Source: an uncultured Alphaproteobacteria bacterium
GTDB taxonomy: Bacteria > Pseudomonadota > Alphaproteobacteria > HIMB59 > GCA-002718135
Assembly: GCA_902588745.1 (NCBI GenBank)
Contig: CACIQI010000011.1
Location: forward strand, 1-49,586
Length of the DNA stretch: 49,586 nt
Direction of reading: 5' to 3'
Below are positions 40,149 through 49,230 of this stretch, piece after piece (position 1 is the first letter of the stretch; each line of letters starts with the position of its first letter). Position numbers and translations under genes: made by a program. The notes under the pieces were generated by a model that saw only the letters and a list, made by a program, of their open reading frames with translations, ran no database searches and was not told the DNA's origin.

Positions 40149-41084
40149 TTAGGTTCTAAGAGTAGTTTTGGATACAACTAATTCTTCACGTTTATTTTCT
40201 CTAAATACAACAAAGATACCACTTACCATAATAAGAAAAATTCCAATAAATGAGTTTGTATCTGGTACTTCAGAAAAAATAATAATTCCTATTATTATAG
40301 CAAAAATTAAATGGACATACTCAGTTATACTGTTAACTAAAGGTGACCCTACTCTGTATGCTGCAATCAAACAAAATATTCCAAGACTTCCAGTTGTAGA
40401 GATAAAAAGTATTAATCCAATAAATTGAAGATCATTAAGTATCCAAGGATTACTAAGAATAGAAAAAATTGATAAATTAAAGTCTGAATTATGTAATAAA
40501 ATACTAATTGCGCTTCCTCCAACAAATGCACCAATATAAATATGAAAAGTTTGTTGAAATAAATTATCATTTTTTGAAGTTTTTTTTGCCAATGTCATTG
40601 ATAATGCATAGGTGGCTGCAGCAATTATTGGAAATAACATATAAATATTTATGTCATTAAATTCTGGCTTGATGATTAAAAGTGTTCCACTAAAACCTAC
40701 AAAAATTGAAAATATTCTATTCAAGCCAATTTTTATATTCAGAATAAAGTAAGAATAAATAGTAATAAAAAATGGACTCACAAAAAATAAACTTGTTGCT
40801 TCCGCTAAAGTAATTTGGCTTAACGAAATAAAAAACAAGGTAAAGCCAAAGAAGAAGGTGGAACCTCTAAAAATAGCAATATAAGGATGCGCTGTTCCAA
40901 AGAATATTCGTTGTTTAGTATAAATTAAATAAAGGCATAACAAAGAAAATCCTATTCCTCCTCTAAATACGAGTATTTGCATTAAAGAGGCATTATGAAT
41001 GGTGTATTTAATTAAAACGTCCTGGGTAATGATGAATAACATCCCCACAATAATTAAAATAAGACCTTTTATGTTATTATTCAT
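40149..41084 (-). CDS. EamA/DMT-family transporter
   Basis: This 311-residue protein has ten hydrophobic segments in two EamA repeats. LIIVGMLFIITQDVLIKYTIHNASLMQILVFRGGIGF at the start and AEATSLFFVSPFFITIYSYF in the first repeat are family features; the second repeat begins near 147. It is the third DMT carrier in the window but is more distant from the pair at 7529-9312. The start is 63 bases from the divergent AlkB gene. Confidence 0.85.
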   Translation of the reverse strand: MNNNIKGLILIIVGMLFIITQDVLIKYTIHNASLMQILVFRGGIGFSLLCLYLIYTKQRIFFGTAHPYIAIFRGSTFFFGFTLFFISLSQITLAEATSLFFVSPFFITIYSYFILNIKIGLNRIFSIFVGFSGTLLIIKPEFNDINIYMLFPIIAAATYALSMTLAKKTSKNDNLFQQTFHIYIGAFVGGSAISILLHNSDFNLSIFSILSNPWILNDLQFIGLILFISTTGSLGIFCLIAAYRVGSPLVNSITEYVHLIFAIIIGIIIFSEVPDTNSFIGIFLIMVSGIFVVFRENKREELVVSKTTLRT

Positions 41085-41147
41085 ATAAATTTTCTTAGAG
41101 TAATTTAGGTATTAGTTTAGAAAAAAAAATAATATATAATTATTTTG

Positions 41148-42167
41148 ATGATTTTTTATCTTGTAACACCCCTAATTTTGATATTTGCTAGTTCTTTAGG
41201 ATTAATCATTAATCCCTCTTGGTCAATTTCACCTTTTATTTGGGTTTTTATATTAGTTCCAATTATTGACCTTGTATTACCTTACTTAAGTAAAGATGAT
41301 GTTGAGCTAAATGAAAGTGTGTTTCACAATTTTTCTATTTTAATCGTTCTCCCCTGCATTTTATTTTTAATTATATTTGGTTTAATCGTTGTTTCTGATT
41401 CTAGTATTACTTTATTAACCGCTGCTGCTTTAGGGGCTGCTGTAGGTATGTCTGGTGGTTCTATTGGTATTACAACTGCGCATGAACTTATTCACCGAAA
41501 AAATAAATTTATGCGAGGCATTGGAGTATTTTTATTAGTATTATGTTGTTATGGGCATTTTCGTATAGAACATATTTATGGACATCATTTAAATGTAGCT
41601 ACTAAAGAAGATCCTGCCACAGCAAGAAGAGGTGAAAATTTTTATTTTTATTTTATTCGCTGTCTAATCAATAGTGTGATTTCGTCCTGGAATATTGAAA
41701 AGAATATTCTTGATAGAAAAAATCAAAATATCTTAAGTTTTCAAAACAGAATGATTCATTATTTTGTATTAGAATTTTTATTTTTAGCATTTGCTTATTT
41801 AATTGCCGGTATTAATGGTTTAATTTTTGTTATCTTTCATTCTTTTGTCTCAATAATCTTATTGGAGTTAGTGAATTATATTCAGCATTATGGTTTAGAA
41901 AGAAAAAAAGAAAATGGAAGATACGAAAGATTTACAGATTTACATTCTTGGAACAGTCGTCATATTTCTGCTAATTGGTCGACATTTAATTTAGGTCTTC
42001 ATGCAGAGCATCACCAGAGTGCATCAAAGCCCTATCCTCTTTTATCTCAAGAAGAAAAAGCAATTGAGATGCCTGCTAATTACTCCATCATGTTAATTAT
42101 GGCTTTAATACCTCCATTGTGGTTTTTTGTGATGGATAGGAAAATAGATAACTTAAAAACTATTTAA
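41148..42167 (+). CDS. alkB: AlkB-type alkane 1-monooxygenase / membrane fatty acid desaturase-family hydroxylase
   Basis: The 339-residue protein (ATG at 41148; the preceding TTG codon is less likely) has about six hydrophobic segments and the histidine boxes of the AlkB family: HELIH (112-116), EHIYGHHLNVAT (141-152), NYIQHYGLER (243-252) and LHAEHHQSASKPYP (284-297). It is a diiron hydroxylase of the inner membrane that needs rubredoxin and a reductase, neither of which is next to it. At 339 residues it is slightly shorter than typical AlkB (about 370-400). Alkanes, fatty acids or other aliphatic chains are possible substrates. It is followed after six bases by an ion channel gene. Confidence 0.85.
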   Translation: MIFYLVTPLILIFASSLGLIINPSWSISPFIWVFILVPIIDLVLPYLSKDDVELNESVFHNFSILIVLPCILFLIIFGLIVVSDSSITLLTAAALGAAVGMSGGSIGITTAHELIHRKNKFMRGIGVFLLVLCCYGHFRIEHIYGHHLNVATKEDPATARRGENFYFYFIRCLINSVISSWNIEKNILDRKNQNILSFQNRMIHYFVLEFLFLAFAYLIAGINGLIFVIFHSFVSIILLELVNYIQHYGLERKKENGRYERFTDLHSWNSRHISANWSTFNLGLHAEHHQSASKPYPLLSQEEKAIEMPANYSIMLIMALIPPLWFFVMDRKIDNLKTI

Positions 42168-42173
42168 TTTAAT

Positions 42174-42857
42174 ATGATAGATTTTTTTTCTAAGTTGAAA
42201 GATAATCGTATTTTTCAATTTTCTGTTGTTGTTATAATTATATTAAATGCTATTCTTATTGGTGCCACAACATATCAATTAGATCCTATATTTTTAAATA
42301 CTATTCACTTACTTGATTATGCGATTACTGTTTTCTTTGTTATTGAAATACTTATTCGTTTTATTGGTGAAAAAGAAAAGAAAAATTTCTTAAAAGATGG
42401 CTGGAATGTATTTGATACAATCATTGTAGCAATTTCTCTCATTCCTATTCCAAATAATTCTAGTTTTTTAGTTCTACGTCTTCTTCGTATTTTTAGAGTG
42501 TTACGATTGATATCTGTCATTCCTGAATTAAAAAAAATTATAGAAGCTATTCTTGCTTCCATAAAAAGAGTTTTTTTTGTCAGTCTGCTGCTTTTTATAA
42601 TACTCTATATTTATGCAACAATGGGCTCAATTTTATTTGGTGAAGATGATCCAGAAAGGTGGGCAGATTTAGGAATTTCTCTTATTACTCTTTTTCAAGT
42701 TTTAACTTTATCTAGTTGGGAGAATGTAATGCTTCCTATGCAGGCGATTTACTGGTGGGCTTGGATTTACTTTTTTAGTTTTATTTCAATTTGTTCAATC
42801 ACAATATTAAATTTGGTAATTGCTATTCTTGTAGACGTTGTAAATCATCAAAAATAA
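42174..42857 (+). CDS. NavBac-like six-helix voltage-gated cation channel with atypical filter
   Basis: The 227-residue protein has S1 near 13-31, S2 near 43-62, an S4 with Arg102, Arg105, Arg108 and Arg111 (LVLRLLRIFRVLRLIS), S5 near 133-153, a pore helix and S6 near 195-221. The filter region FQVLTLSSWENVM (174-186) aligns with NaChBac FQVMTLESW, but the selectivity Glu is Ser180, and a Glu (Glu183) sits just after the Trp. Ion preference therefore cannot be assumed to be sodium. It lacks the long C-terminal coiled coil of many NavBac proteins. It is coupled to alkB by a six-base gap, without a clear functional link. Confidence 0.88.
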   Translation: MIDFFSKLKDNRIFQFSVVVIIILNAILIGATTYQLDPIFLNTIHLLDYAITVFFVIEILIRFIGEKEKKNFLKDGWNVFDTIIVAISLIPIPNNSSFLVLRLLRIFRVLRLISVIPELKKIIEAILASIKRVFFVSLLLFIILYIYATMGSILFGEDDPERWADLGISLITLFQVLTLSSWENVMLPMQAIYWWAWIYFFSFISICSITILNLVIAILVDVVNHQK

Positions 42858-42992
42858 CTGCCAAAAATTATATAATTATTCAAATATTCAAGTTTTTATG
42901 TTATTTAAATATAATAAAGCAGTTGTAGTAACCTGCTCTAACAAAACTCCTGCAGTTTAAGAATACCTGCGTTAATAATATAGGGAGGAAAA

Positions 42993-43448
42993 ATGTTTGA
43001 TAAAAAAGACGATAATTCAAATTCAACACCTGATGTATTTAGACCTGCTAAGGGATCTGCAAAAGTTGTAATTGGTCACGGTGTAGTTATTAATGGTGAA
43101 ATTAAAAAAGCTGATGAAGTACAAATTGATGGTGAGGCCGATGTTACGATGAAAACTGATAATCTAGTAGTAGGTGCTACTGGAGATTGCAAAGGTGATA
43201 TTGAAACTCATAACGCTGATATTTGGGGTGCATTTGATGGCGATATTAAAGCATCTGGTACTCTTACTATTCAAGAACAAGGTAAAGTTTCAGGTAAAAT
43301 TGAATATCAAAATTTACAAATTAAACTTGGCGGTCAAATAAGTGGTGATATTAAACTTTCTGATAAAATTCAATCAATTAAAAAAGATACAAAACCTTCA
43401 GAAGACAATAATATTTCATTACAAGAATCAATTAAAAAAGATCAATAA
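42993..43448 (+). CDS. Bactofilin (DUF583 polymer-forming cytoskeletal protein)
   Basis: The 151-residue protein has a polar, flexible N-terminus (1-24) and a right-handed beta-helix-like core (about 25-135) of short repeats with periodic glycine and valine (VVIGHGVVINGEIKKADEVQ, TDNLVVGATGDCKGDIE, NADIWGAFDGDIKASGTL). The charged tail is unstructured. Bactofilins self-assemble into filaments and act in cell shape or polarity. A very good Shine-Dalgarno (agggagg) precedes the ATG. It lies alone after the channel gene, 135 bases away, and 13 bases before a small membrane protein. Confidence 0.9.
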   Translation: MFDKKDDNSNSTPDVFRPAKGSAKVVIGHGVVINGEIKKADEVQIDGEADVTMKTDNLVVGATGDCKGDIETHNADIWGAFDGDIKASGTLTIQEQGKVSGKIEYQNLQIKLGGQISGDIKLSDKIQSIKKDTKPSEDNNISLQESIKKDQ

Positions 43449-43461
43449 ATAAAATATTATT

Positions 43462-43866
43462 ATGAAAGAAAGATTATTTAAACCTCTTCATTGGATTATG
43501 TTAATCCTCATCTCACTTGATTTTATTGATACATCTTATCGAATTACGTATGGATATTTTTCAGGTCAAGGTGTTCAACCACCTGTAGGAGATTTTAATG
43601 TTCAAGTTTCCTCTTTGGATTTTATTGTGAGTATTGTTTTTCAATTAGCAATCGCTTACACAATTTATATGTTGTACAGTATGAAAAGAAGTGGTGGTTA
43701 TTATTTAGTAGGTTTAAATATTCTTTTTGTGATCTACGGATTTGTTTTAGGTCCATTTAGTACAGTACCAGCTGGAGAAGTTATTCCTCTTATTGCAGGT
43801 TTTATGGTTTTTTATATTATTTTAGTTATTGGGATACCGTATTTGTATTCTGATAAATACGAGTAG
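43462..43866 (+). CDS. 134-residue four-helix membrane protein
   Basis: The product has four hydrophobic segments (about 8-28, 50-73, 78-98 and 105-127), with a polar loop containing GYFSGQGVQPPVGDFNVQVSS between the first two. The family is not recognised. It starts 13 bases after the bactofilin stop, so it may be co-transcribed and could be a membrane partner of the filament; that is only suggested by position. Confidence 0.65.
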   Translation: MKERLFKPLHWIMLILISLDFIDTSYRITYGYFSGQGVQPPVGDFNVQVSSLDFIVSIVFQLAIAYTIYMLYSMKRSGGYYLVGLNILFVIYGFVLGPFSTVPAGEVIPLIAGFMVFYIILVIGIPYLYSDKYE

Positions 43867-43979
43867 TATATATTAATCCTCTAATTGTAATTGAATTTTA
43901 ATAATTAAATATTATTTAACAGTAAACGATTTGACTCTATTGCGGTTTACAAGCAGCTAAAATGAGATACGTATAAATT

Positions 43980-44018
43980 TATCCTCCCATTAAGAAAAAT
44001 GGTGAGGATATTTTTTTT
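43980..44018 (+). terminator. Strong rho-independent terminator in the leader of the next gene
   Basis: Stem TATCCTC with GAGGATA, continued by CCAT with ATGG across one bulged base, an eight-base loop and a run of eight T. The Shine-Dalgarno aggag of the next gene starts directly after the T-run. It lies 113 bases after the previous stop, so it may be the end of the bactofilin transcript or an attenuator for the 85-residue gene. Confidence 0.8.
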
Positions 44019-44029
44019 AGGAGATAAAT

Positions 44030-44287
44030 ATGAATTTATGTGTTGTATCCAAAGGATCTTTTACCAAAGAAGATTACATGGAATTATATAATTTTTTTAA
44101 AGATGACATTGCTAAATATACAGATGCGTTTGATATGGCTTTTGTGAAAGATGGTCATGTAATGATTATGTGTAATGTAATTGATGAAGAAAAATTTTAC
44201 GCTCTATTTGATGACCCAAAATCTAAAGAATTTGATTCAAAATTTAATAGCACAGATACAGTGTATTCTTTGCAAAAAGTAGAATAG
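44030..44287 (+). CDS. 85-residue small alpha/beta-barrel-like protein
   Basis: The protein shows a strand-helix pattern of the ferredoxin-like dimeric barrel type: LCVVSKGSFTKEDYMELYNFF, HVMIMCNVIDEEKFYALFDDP and a last strand VYSLQKVE. It resembles in size and plan the small proteins at 33009-33667. No function is known. The Shine-Dalgarno (taggag) overlaps the end of a strong terminator T-run, so its own promoter must lie upstream of that hairpin or it is read through. Its stop abuts the convergent ureG stop with no base between. Confidence 0.65.
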   Translation: MNLCVVSKGSFTKEDYMELYNFFKDDIAKYTDAFDMAFVKDGHVMIMCNVIDEEKFYALFDDPKSKEFDSKFNSTDTVYSLQKVE

Positions 44288-44899
44288 TTATAATCCACCA
44301 TGAGATATTAAGAAGTCAGAAATTTTTTCAATTCCGTCGTTATTTTTCATTTCACCAAAAATATACGGTAAACCATTTCTGGCTTCATTTACATCCTCTT
44401 TCATTTGCTCTAAATCAACATTAACATAGGGTGCTAGATCAATTTTGTTAATTACTAATAAATCAGACTTTCTTATTGCTGGTGCTTTTTTTCTCGGTAT
44501 ATCTGCACCTTGTGCCACATCAATCATATAAATTGTTAAATCAACTAATTCAGGACTAAAAGTTGCAGCTAAATTATCACCACCTGACTCAATGAGTATT
44601 AGTTCTAAATCTGGAAATTTCTTTTTCATTTCATCTACTGCAAGTAAATTAATGGAACAATCTTCTCTTATAGCAGTATGTGGACATCCACCAGTTTCAA
44701 CACCTTTAATTCTTTCTATAGGTAGGACTTGTGCTCTCATTAAATATTCCGCATCTTCAGTAGTATAAATATCATTTGAAATAACTGCCATAGAAACTTT
44801 TTTAGATAAATGACGACATAATGATTCAGTCAAACTAGTTTTGCCAGTCCCTATTCCTCCACCTATGCCAACTTTTAAAGGTCCGTTTATATTATTCAC
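44288..44899 (-). CDS. ureG: Urease accessory GTPase UreG
   Basis: The 203-residue G3E GTPase has the P-loop [15 protein letters not shown] (11-25), the [14 protein letters not shown] metal-linked motif, the CPHT motif in [14 protein letters not shown] and the VINKID base motif (about 150-155). It hydrolyses GTP to drive nickel delivery to urease. There is no His-rich N-terminus. The start overlaps the ureF end by four bases. It is the last gene of the operon. Confidence 0.96.
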   Translation of the reverse strand: MNNINGPLKVGIGGGIGTGKTSLTESLCRHLSKKVSMAVISNDIYTTEDAEYLMRAQVLPIERIKGVETGGCPHTAIREDCSINLLAVDEMKKKFPDLELILIESGGDNLAATFSPELVDLTIYMIDVAQGADIPRKKAPAIRKSDLLVINKIDLAPYVNVDLEQMKEDVNEARNGLPYIFGEMKNNDGIEKISDFLISHGGL

Positions 44900-45531
44900 G
44901 TTAAATAAATCCTTGAGTCTAAATTTTCATGCTTAATGGCATAAATATCACCAATAAAAAAAGTTGTACCTATATCTTTAAGAGTTAGTTTATCTGATTG
45001 ATTTAAAAATTCTTGAATTTGATTAATAAAAATAACATTTAGACTCTGTCCATCTTTTTGAGACATTGGTATATGTTTTACACATACATTTATTAAATTA
45101 GAAATGAATGATTGTAGATAAAACTTAATTAAATCATCAAACTTAATGTCAAAATGCAATCCAGCTTTCGCCAAACAATATATAAATGATGTATTTTCAG
45201 GTAGAGATAATTCCCAACTATCTTTCATGATTTTACGAAAAGAATTTCCCATATCTATCATTTCTATTTTTCTTTCTTTCGAAGAAGTGCTTGCTAAGAT
45301 TAATTCATTAATTTTATCACCTTTGTAAATAGACTTCATAAAAATATAGTCATTTCTTAATGTGCCATAAAATAAAAGAGCATCTAAAAACTCTTTAACA
45401 TCATTATTATTTTGAATTTTTTTATCATCAATCAGAGCTTCTAAACCATGAGAGTATGCGTAAGAACCAATAGGAAAAGAAGATGAAAACCATACTTGTA
45501 ATATTTGATGAGGATCTTTAAATTTTTTCAT
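44896..45531 (-). CDS. ureF: Urease accessory protein UreF
   Basis: I start this gene at the ATG at 45531 (211 residues, [12 protein letters not shown]), one base past the ureE stop, because the longer frame to 45597 would overlap the coding end of ureE by 65 bases. The protein is helical with the UreF start [25 protein letters not shown] and the C-terminal [10 protein letters not shown] region near 160-170. UreF is the chaperone that, with UreD and UreG, activates the urease apoenzyme. It overlaps ureG by four bases. Confidence 0.9.
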   Translation of the reverse strand: MKKFKDPHQILQVWFSSSFPIGSYAYSHGLEALIDDKKIQNNNDVKEFLDALLFYGTLRNDYIFMKSIYKGDKINELILASTSSKERKIEMIDMGNSFRKIMKDSWELSLPENTSFIYCLAKAGLHFDIKFDDLIKFYLQSFISNLINVCVKHIPMSQKDGQSLNVIFINQIQEFLNQSDKLTLKDIGTTFFIGDIYAIKHENLDSRIYLT

Positions 45532-45532
45532 T

Positions 45533-45976
45533 TTAATGTTTGTGGCTATGTGTTCTGCCCATACCATAAGCACCACCTTCAGGTTTAAATTTTTCAAAAA
45601 CTTTTTTTACATTTCCGTGTAATTTTAGAACCATATCAAGAATTACAACATCATCTTGAATAAGAATTCTGTTTTCTTCAATTTGACATGGCAGATGTCT
45701 ATTTCCTATGTGCCATATGATTTGTTTTAAATTATCACCCGTTATTTCAATTAGATTTTCTTCTTTAGATATAACTTTAATTAATTTTCCATTGTCTAAT
45801 TCAAAATAATGATTTTCATCAACACTGACGGTTTCTTCAAGATTAACTAAAAATTCAGTACCATTATTTGCTATAAGTTTTTTTCTACGAATAAATCTTT
45901 CTTCATAAGATAGTGAAATTTCATCAATTGCTTCTTTATCATTATTGTGATGAATAATTTTGAATGAAGTATCCAT
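45533..45976 (-). CDS. ureE: Urease accessory nickel chaperone UreE
   Basis: The 147-residue protein has the two-domain UreE plan: an N-terminal peptide-binding half (FLVNLEETVSVDENHYFELDNG) and a C-terminal metal-binding half with WHIGNRHLPCQIEE and VLKLHGNVKKVFEKFKPEGGAYG. The end carries HSHKH, a short metal-binding tail instead of the long His-rich tail of some species. It brings nickel to the UreG/UreF/UreD complex. It follows ureC by one base. Confidence 0.94.
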   Translation of the reverse strand: MDTSFKIIHHNNDKEAIDEISLSYEERFIRRKKLIANNGTEFLVNLEETVSVDENHYFELDNGKLIKVISKEENLIEITGDNLKQIIWHIGNRHLPCQIEENRILIQDDVVILDMVLKLHGNVKKVFEKFKPEGGAYGMGRTHSHKH

Positions 45977-45977
45977 T

Positions 45978-47684
45978 TTAGTACATAAAATAACGTTGAG
46001 CTAAAGGTAGTGTTTCAGCTGGCTCACAAGTAATTAGTTCACCATCTGCTAGTACTTCATAAGTTTCTGGATTCACTTCGATTTTCGGACAATAATCATT
46101 TAACATCATATCTTTTTTAGAAATTTTTCTAATATTTTTTACTGGCAATAAAGATTTACTAATTCCAGAATTTTTGAATGAATTTTTATCAAGAGAGGCT
46201 TTACTTACAAATGTTGTGGTAGATTTTTCTAATGATTTTCCAAAAGAAGAAAACATTGGTCTAGAATACACTGGTTGAGGTGTTGGAATAGAAGCATTTG
46301 GATCACCCATTTGTGAACAAGAGATACTTCCACCTTGCAAAACCATTTCAGGCTTAACACCAAAAAAAGCTGTGTCCCAAATGACAATATCTGCACGTTT
46401 GTTCTTTTCAATACTACCAATATGATCGGAAATACCATGAGCAATTGCAGGATTAATTGTATATTTAGCTATATAGCGTTTAACACGTAAATTATCATTA
46501 TCACCCTGCTCTTCCTTTAATTGTCCCCGTTGAACTTTCATTTTATGTGCGGTTTGCCATGTTCTAATAATAACTTCTCCAACGCGACCCATTGCTTGAC
46601 TATCAGACGCAATAATTGAAAAAGCACCCATGTCATGGAGAATATCTTCTGCAGCAATGGTTTCTTTACGAATACGACTTTCAGCAAATGCAACATCTTC
46701 AGGTATTGATTTATCAAGGTGGTGACAAACCATTAACATATCTAAGTGTTCTTCAACTGTATTAACTGTGTAAGGTCTTGTTGGATTTGTTGATGATGGG
46801 ATAACATATTCCTCACCGCAAACTTTTATAATATCTGGTGCATGACCTCCACCAGCTCCTTCAGTATGAAAAGCGTGAATTGTTCTTCCATTAATTGCTT
46901 TAATAGTACTCTCAACAAATCCACTTTCATTTAATGTATCTGTGTGAATCATGACTTGGATATCATGATCATCAGCTACATTTAAACAATTATCAATTGC
47001 TGCCGGGGTTGTACCCCAATCCTCATGTAATTTTAATGAACTTGCGCCAGCAATAATTTGTTCTTCAAGAGCTTGAGGTAATGAACTGTTTCCTTTTCCT
47101 GCAAAAGCTAAGTTCATAGAAAACGCATCAGCTGATTGTATCATTTTCTCTATATGCCATGGTCCAGGTGTAACTGTAGTTGCCAAAGTACCGTGTGCAG
47201 GACCAGTTCCACCTCCCAGCATAGTTGTAATACCTGAATGAAGTGCATCATCTATTTGTTGAGGACAAATAAAATGTATATGACTATCAAATCCACCAGC
47301 TGTTATAATTTTACCTTCACCAGCAATTATTTCTGTTCCAGGTCCAATAATAATATTTACGTTTGGCTGTGTGTCTGGGTTACCAGCCTTACCAATTTCA
47401 TTAATTAAGCCATCTTTAAGGCCAATATCAGCTTTATAAATTCCATTTACATCGACAATTAAAGCGTTTGTTATAACTGTATCAACAGCGCCGTCTTTGC
47501 GAGATACTTGAGATTGTCCCATTCCATCTCGAATGACTTTTCCTCCACCAAATTTTACCTCTTCTCCATATATTGTTAAATCTTTTTCCACTTCAACAAA
47601 AAGTTCAGTGTCAGCAAGCCTAACTTGATCACCAGTTGTTGGCCCATACATATCTGCATAAGCTTCTCTTTTTATTTTTTTCAT
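45978..47684 (-). CDS. ureC: Urease alpha subunit UreC
   Basis: The 568-residue catalytic subunit is full length and has all active-site residues: His135 and His137 in SHIHFI, the carbamylated Lys218 in SLKLHEDWG with His220, His246, His272, the flap cysteine in MVCHHLD (Cys319/His320) and Asp360 in ASDSQAMG. It hydrolyses urea to ammonia and carbon dioxide with two nickel ions in the cytoplasm. It shares one base with ureB (TAATG). In nitrogen-poor seas urea is a useful nitrogen source; no urea transporter gene is visible in the window. Confidence 0.98.
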   Translation of the reverse strand: MKKIKREAYADMYGPTTGDQVRLADTELFVEVEKDLTIYGEEVKFGGGKVIRDGMGQSQVSRKDGAVDTVITNALIVDVNGIYKADIGLKDGLINEIGKAGNPDTQPNVNIIIGPGTEIIAGEGKIITAGGFDSHIHFICPQQIDDALHSGITTMLGGGTGPAHGTLATTVTPGPWHIEKMIQSADAFSMNLAFAGKGNSSLPQALEEQIIAGASSLKLHEDWGTTPAAIDNCLNVADDHDIQVMIHTDTLNESGFVESTIKAINGRTIHAFHTEGAGGGHAPDIIKVCGEEYVIPSSTNPTRPYTVNTVEEHLDMLMVCHHLDKSIPEDVAFAESRIRKETIAAEDILHDMGAFSIIASDSQAMGRVGEVIIRTWQTAHKMKVQRGQLKEEQGDNDNLRVKRYIAKYTINPAIAHGISDHIGSIEKNKRADIVIWDTAFFGVKPEMVLQGGSISCSQMGDPNASIPTPQPVYSRPMFSSFGKSLEKSTTTFVSKASLDKNSFKNSGISKSLLPVKNIRKISKKDMMLNDYCPKIEVNPETYEVLADGELITCEPAETLPLAQRYFMY

Positions 47685-47992
47685 TATAATTGACCCATAA
47701 CTTTTTTATTAAAACCAAATATCTTTCTATTCCCTGTTATTGGAATTAATTCTACATCTTTTGATTGACCGGGTTCAAACCGAACAGCAGTACCAGAAGG
47801 TATGTCTAAACGCATACCATTTGATTTTTCTCTATCAAATTTTAAATATTCATTTGTTTCAGCAAAATGATAATGACTTCCAACTTGTATTGGTCGGTCT
47901 CCACTATTTGAAACTTTTAAAGTGATTGATTGTCTTTTATCATTCAAGTTAATATCACTATTTTGCTTTGTTATTATTTCACCAGGTTTCAT
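47684..47992 (-). CDS. ureB: Urease beta subunit UreB
   Basis: The 102-residue protein has the UreB pattern [41 protein letters not shown] and the end [16 protein letters not shown]. It packs with UreA and UreC in the urease trimer. Genes for UreA, UreB and UreC are separate, as in most alphaproteobacteria. Start and stop each share one base with the neighbouring gene. Confidence 0.97.
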   Translation of the reverse strand: MKPGEIITKQNSDINLNDKRQSITLKVSNSGDRPIQVGSHYHFAETNEYLKFDREKSNGMRLDIPSGTAVRFEPGQSKDVELIPITGNRKIFGFNKKVMGQL

Positions 47993-48294
47993 TATCTAAT
48001 CGGTTTATGTACTGTTACTAATTTTGTTCCATCTGGAAATGTTGCTTCAACTTGTACTTCTGGAATCATATCAGGGATACCATCCATACAATCTTCTTTT
48101 TTTACTACGTACGCTCCTGTTTCCATTAATTCTGACACCATTTTTCCATCTCTTGCACCTTCTATGACAAAATCTGTTATTAACGCTATCGCTTCTGGAT
48201 AATTAAGTTTCACACCTCTTTCTAAACGTTTTCTTGCAACATTAGCTGCCATACTCACCATCAACTTATCTTTTTCTCTTGGTGTTAATTTCAT
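47992..48294 (-). CDS. ureA: Urease gamma subunit UreA
   Basis: The 100-residue protein begins [27 protein letters not shown] and continues with [22 protein letters not shown], both hallmarks of UreA. The C-terminal [24 protein letters not shown] is complete. It is a structural subunit of the urease complex. It lies immediately after ureD. Confidence 0.97.
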   Translation of the reverse strand: MKLTPREKDKLMVSMAANVARKRLERGVKLNYPEAIALITDFVIEGARDGKMVSELMETGAYVVKKEDCMDGIPDMIPEVQVEATFPDGTKLVTVHKPIR

Positions 48295-49089
48295 TTATAG
48301 ATCCCAACTTTTAGGTACTTTATCATTTATTACATTTTTCATAATAAAATTTAGTGTTTTTTTTAAATCATAATTATCATCGGCTAAGCACCTAATTACA
48401 ATCTTATCATTAAATTTTGTCATTTCACAATAATGATTTTCTATGTTTTTTGTAACTTTACTTAATTCAGACTCAAGTTGATTAATAATATCACCAAAAA
48501 TTAAAATTGTTGATAAAGATGATTGATTATCAAATGTATATTTGTTTTTAAAATTATCAATTGTTGACCCTTTAATATTAATTGCTTCAAAATGCTTTAG
48601 GGAAGAATTGGTAAATATTTTCCATTGATCAGAAAAAGAAATATTTTTAATTTTTTCAGACATTGCTTTTCTTCCAAAAGTTGTTGTTTCACAAAAAATT
48701 AAATTAGAATTATCTGATAAACTAATATTTATATTCCTTCTTAATTTTGAATTATCAAATAAAATTAACTCTTTGGGCAACCAATACAAAGTTGAATTAT
48801 GTAAATTGATGTTTATGTCTACTTTAGCAGGATCACCTATTCCTGAGTAAATTTTTTCAGCAGCTTGTGTACAAATACTTAATTCAGAATTATGAATTGT
48901 AGAATTAATTTCAATACTATCATTACAAGTAATTCCTCCAGAAGTATTAATTAAAACTAATTCTTTACTTTCTGTATAATTATTTGGATTTAATATTTTA
49001 CAACATCCACTTTGAAAAAATTTTTTAAAATTATTATCTAATAATTCTATATTAATCTTTCCATTAGATCTTTGTAGTAATTTATCCAT
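48295..49089 (-). CDS. ureD: Urease accessory protein UreD
   Basis: The start is placed at the ATG at 49089 (264 residues, MDKLLQRSNGK); the longer frame to 49164 would run into the tRNA-Arg gene and is rejected. The protein is beta-rich with SGCCKILNP, NTSGGITCNDSIEI near 45-58, CTQAAEKIY, YWLPKELILFD and CETTTFGRKAMSE, which match UreD/UreH. It forms the base of the urease activation complex. It is the first gene of the operon; the promoter should lie in 49090-49138 or upstream of the tRNA. Confidence 0.92.
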   Translation of the reverse strand: MDKLLQRSNGKINIELLDNNFKKFFQSGCCKILNPNNYTESKELVLINTSGGITCNDSIEINSTIHNSELSICTQAAEKIYSGIGDPAKVDININLHNSTLYWLPKELILFDNSKLRRNINISLSDNSNLIFCETTTFGRKAMSEKIKNISFSDQWKIFTNSSLKHFEAINIKGSTIDNFKNKYTFDNQSSLSTILIFGDIINQLESELSKVTKNIENHYCEMTKFNDKIVIRCLADDNYDLKKTLNFIMKNVINDKVPKSWDL

Positions 49090-49138
49090 TATTGTCGAAT
49101 TAAGTATAATTGAAACAAAATAGAAGAAAATAAATATT

Positions 49139-49215
49139 TGGCATGCCCGGCATGATTCGAACATGCGGCCTCCAGATTAGGAATCTAGCGCTCTATCCTA
49201 CTGAGCTACGGGCAC
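49139..49215 (-). tRNA. tRNA-Arg (anticodon CCU)
   Basis: The minus strand folds as a full tRNA: acceptor GTGCCCG with CGGGCAT (the first pair is a G-T wobble), a D-arm GCTC..GAGC, an anticodon stem CTAGA/TCTGG with loop TTCCTAA giving anticodon CCT, a variable region, a T-arm GCATG-TTCGAAT-CATGC, discriminator G and an encoded CCA. It reads AGG codons and sits just before ureD. Confidence 0.95.
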
Positions 49216-49230
49216 ATTTTAGGGTTGAAT

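Noticed and set aside
45532-45597. Longer ureF reading frame reaching into ureE
   Set aside because: It overlaps the conserved His-rich end of ureE, and the ATG at 45531 gives a normal UreF start.
48295-49164. Longer ureD reading frame
   Set aside because: It would translate part of the tRNA-Arg gene; the internal ATG at 49089 gives the normal UreD length.
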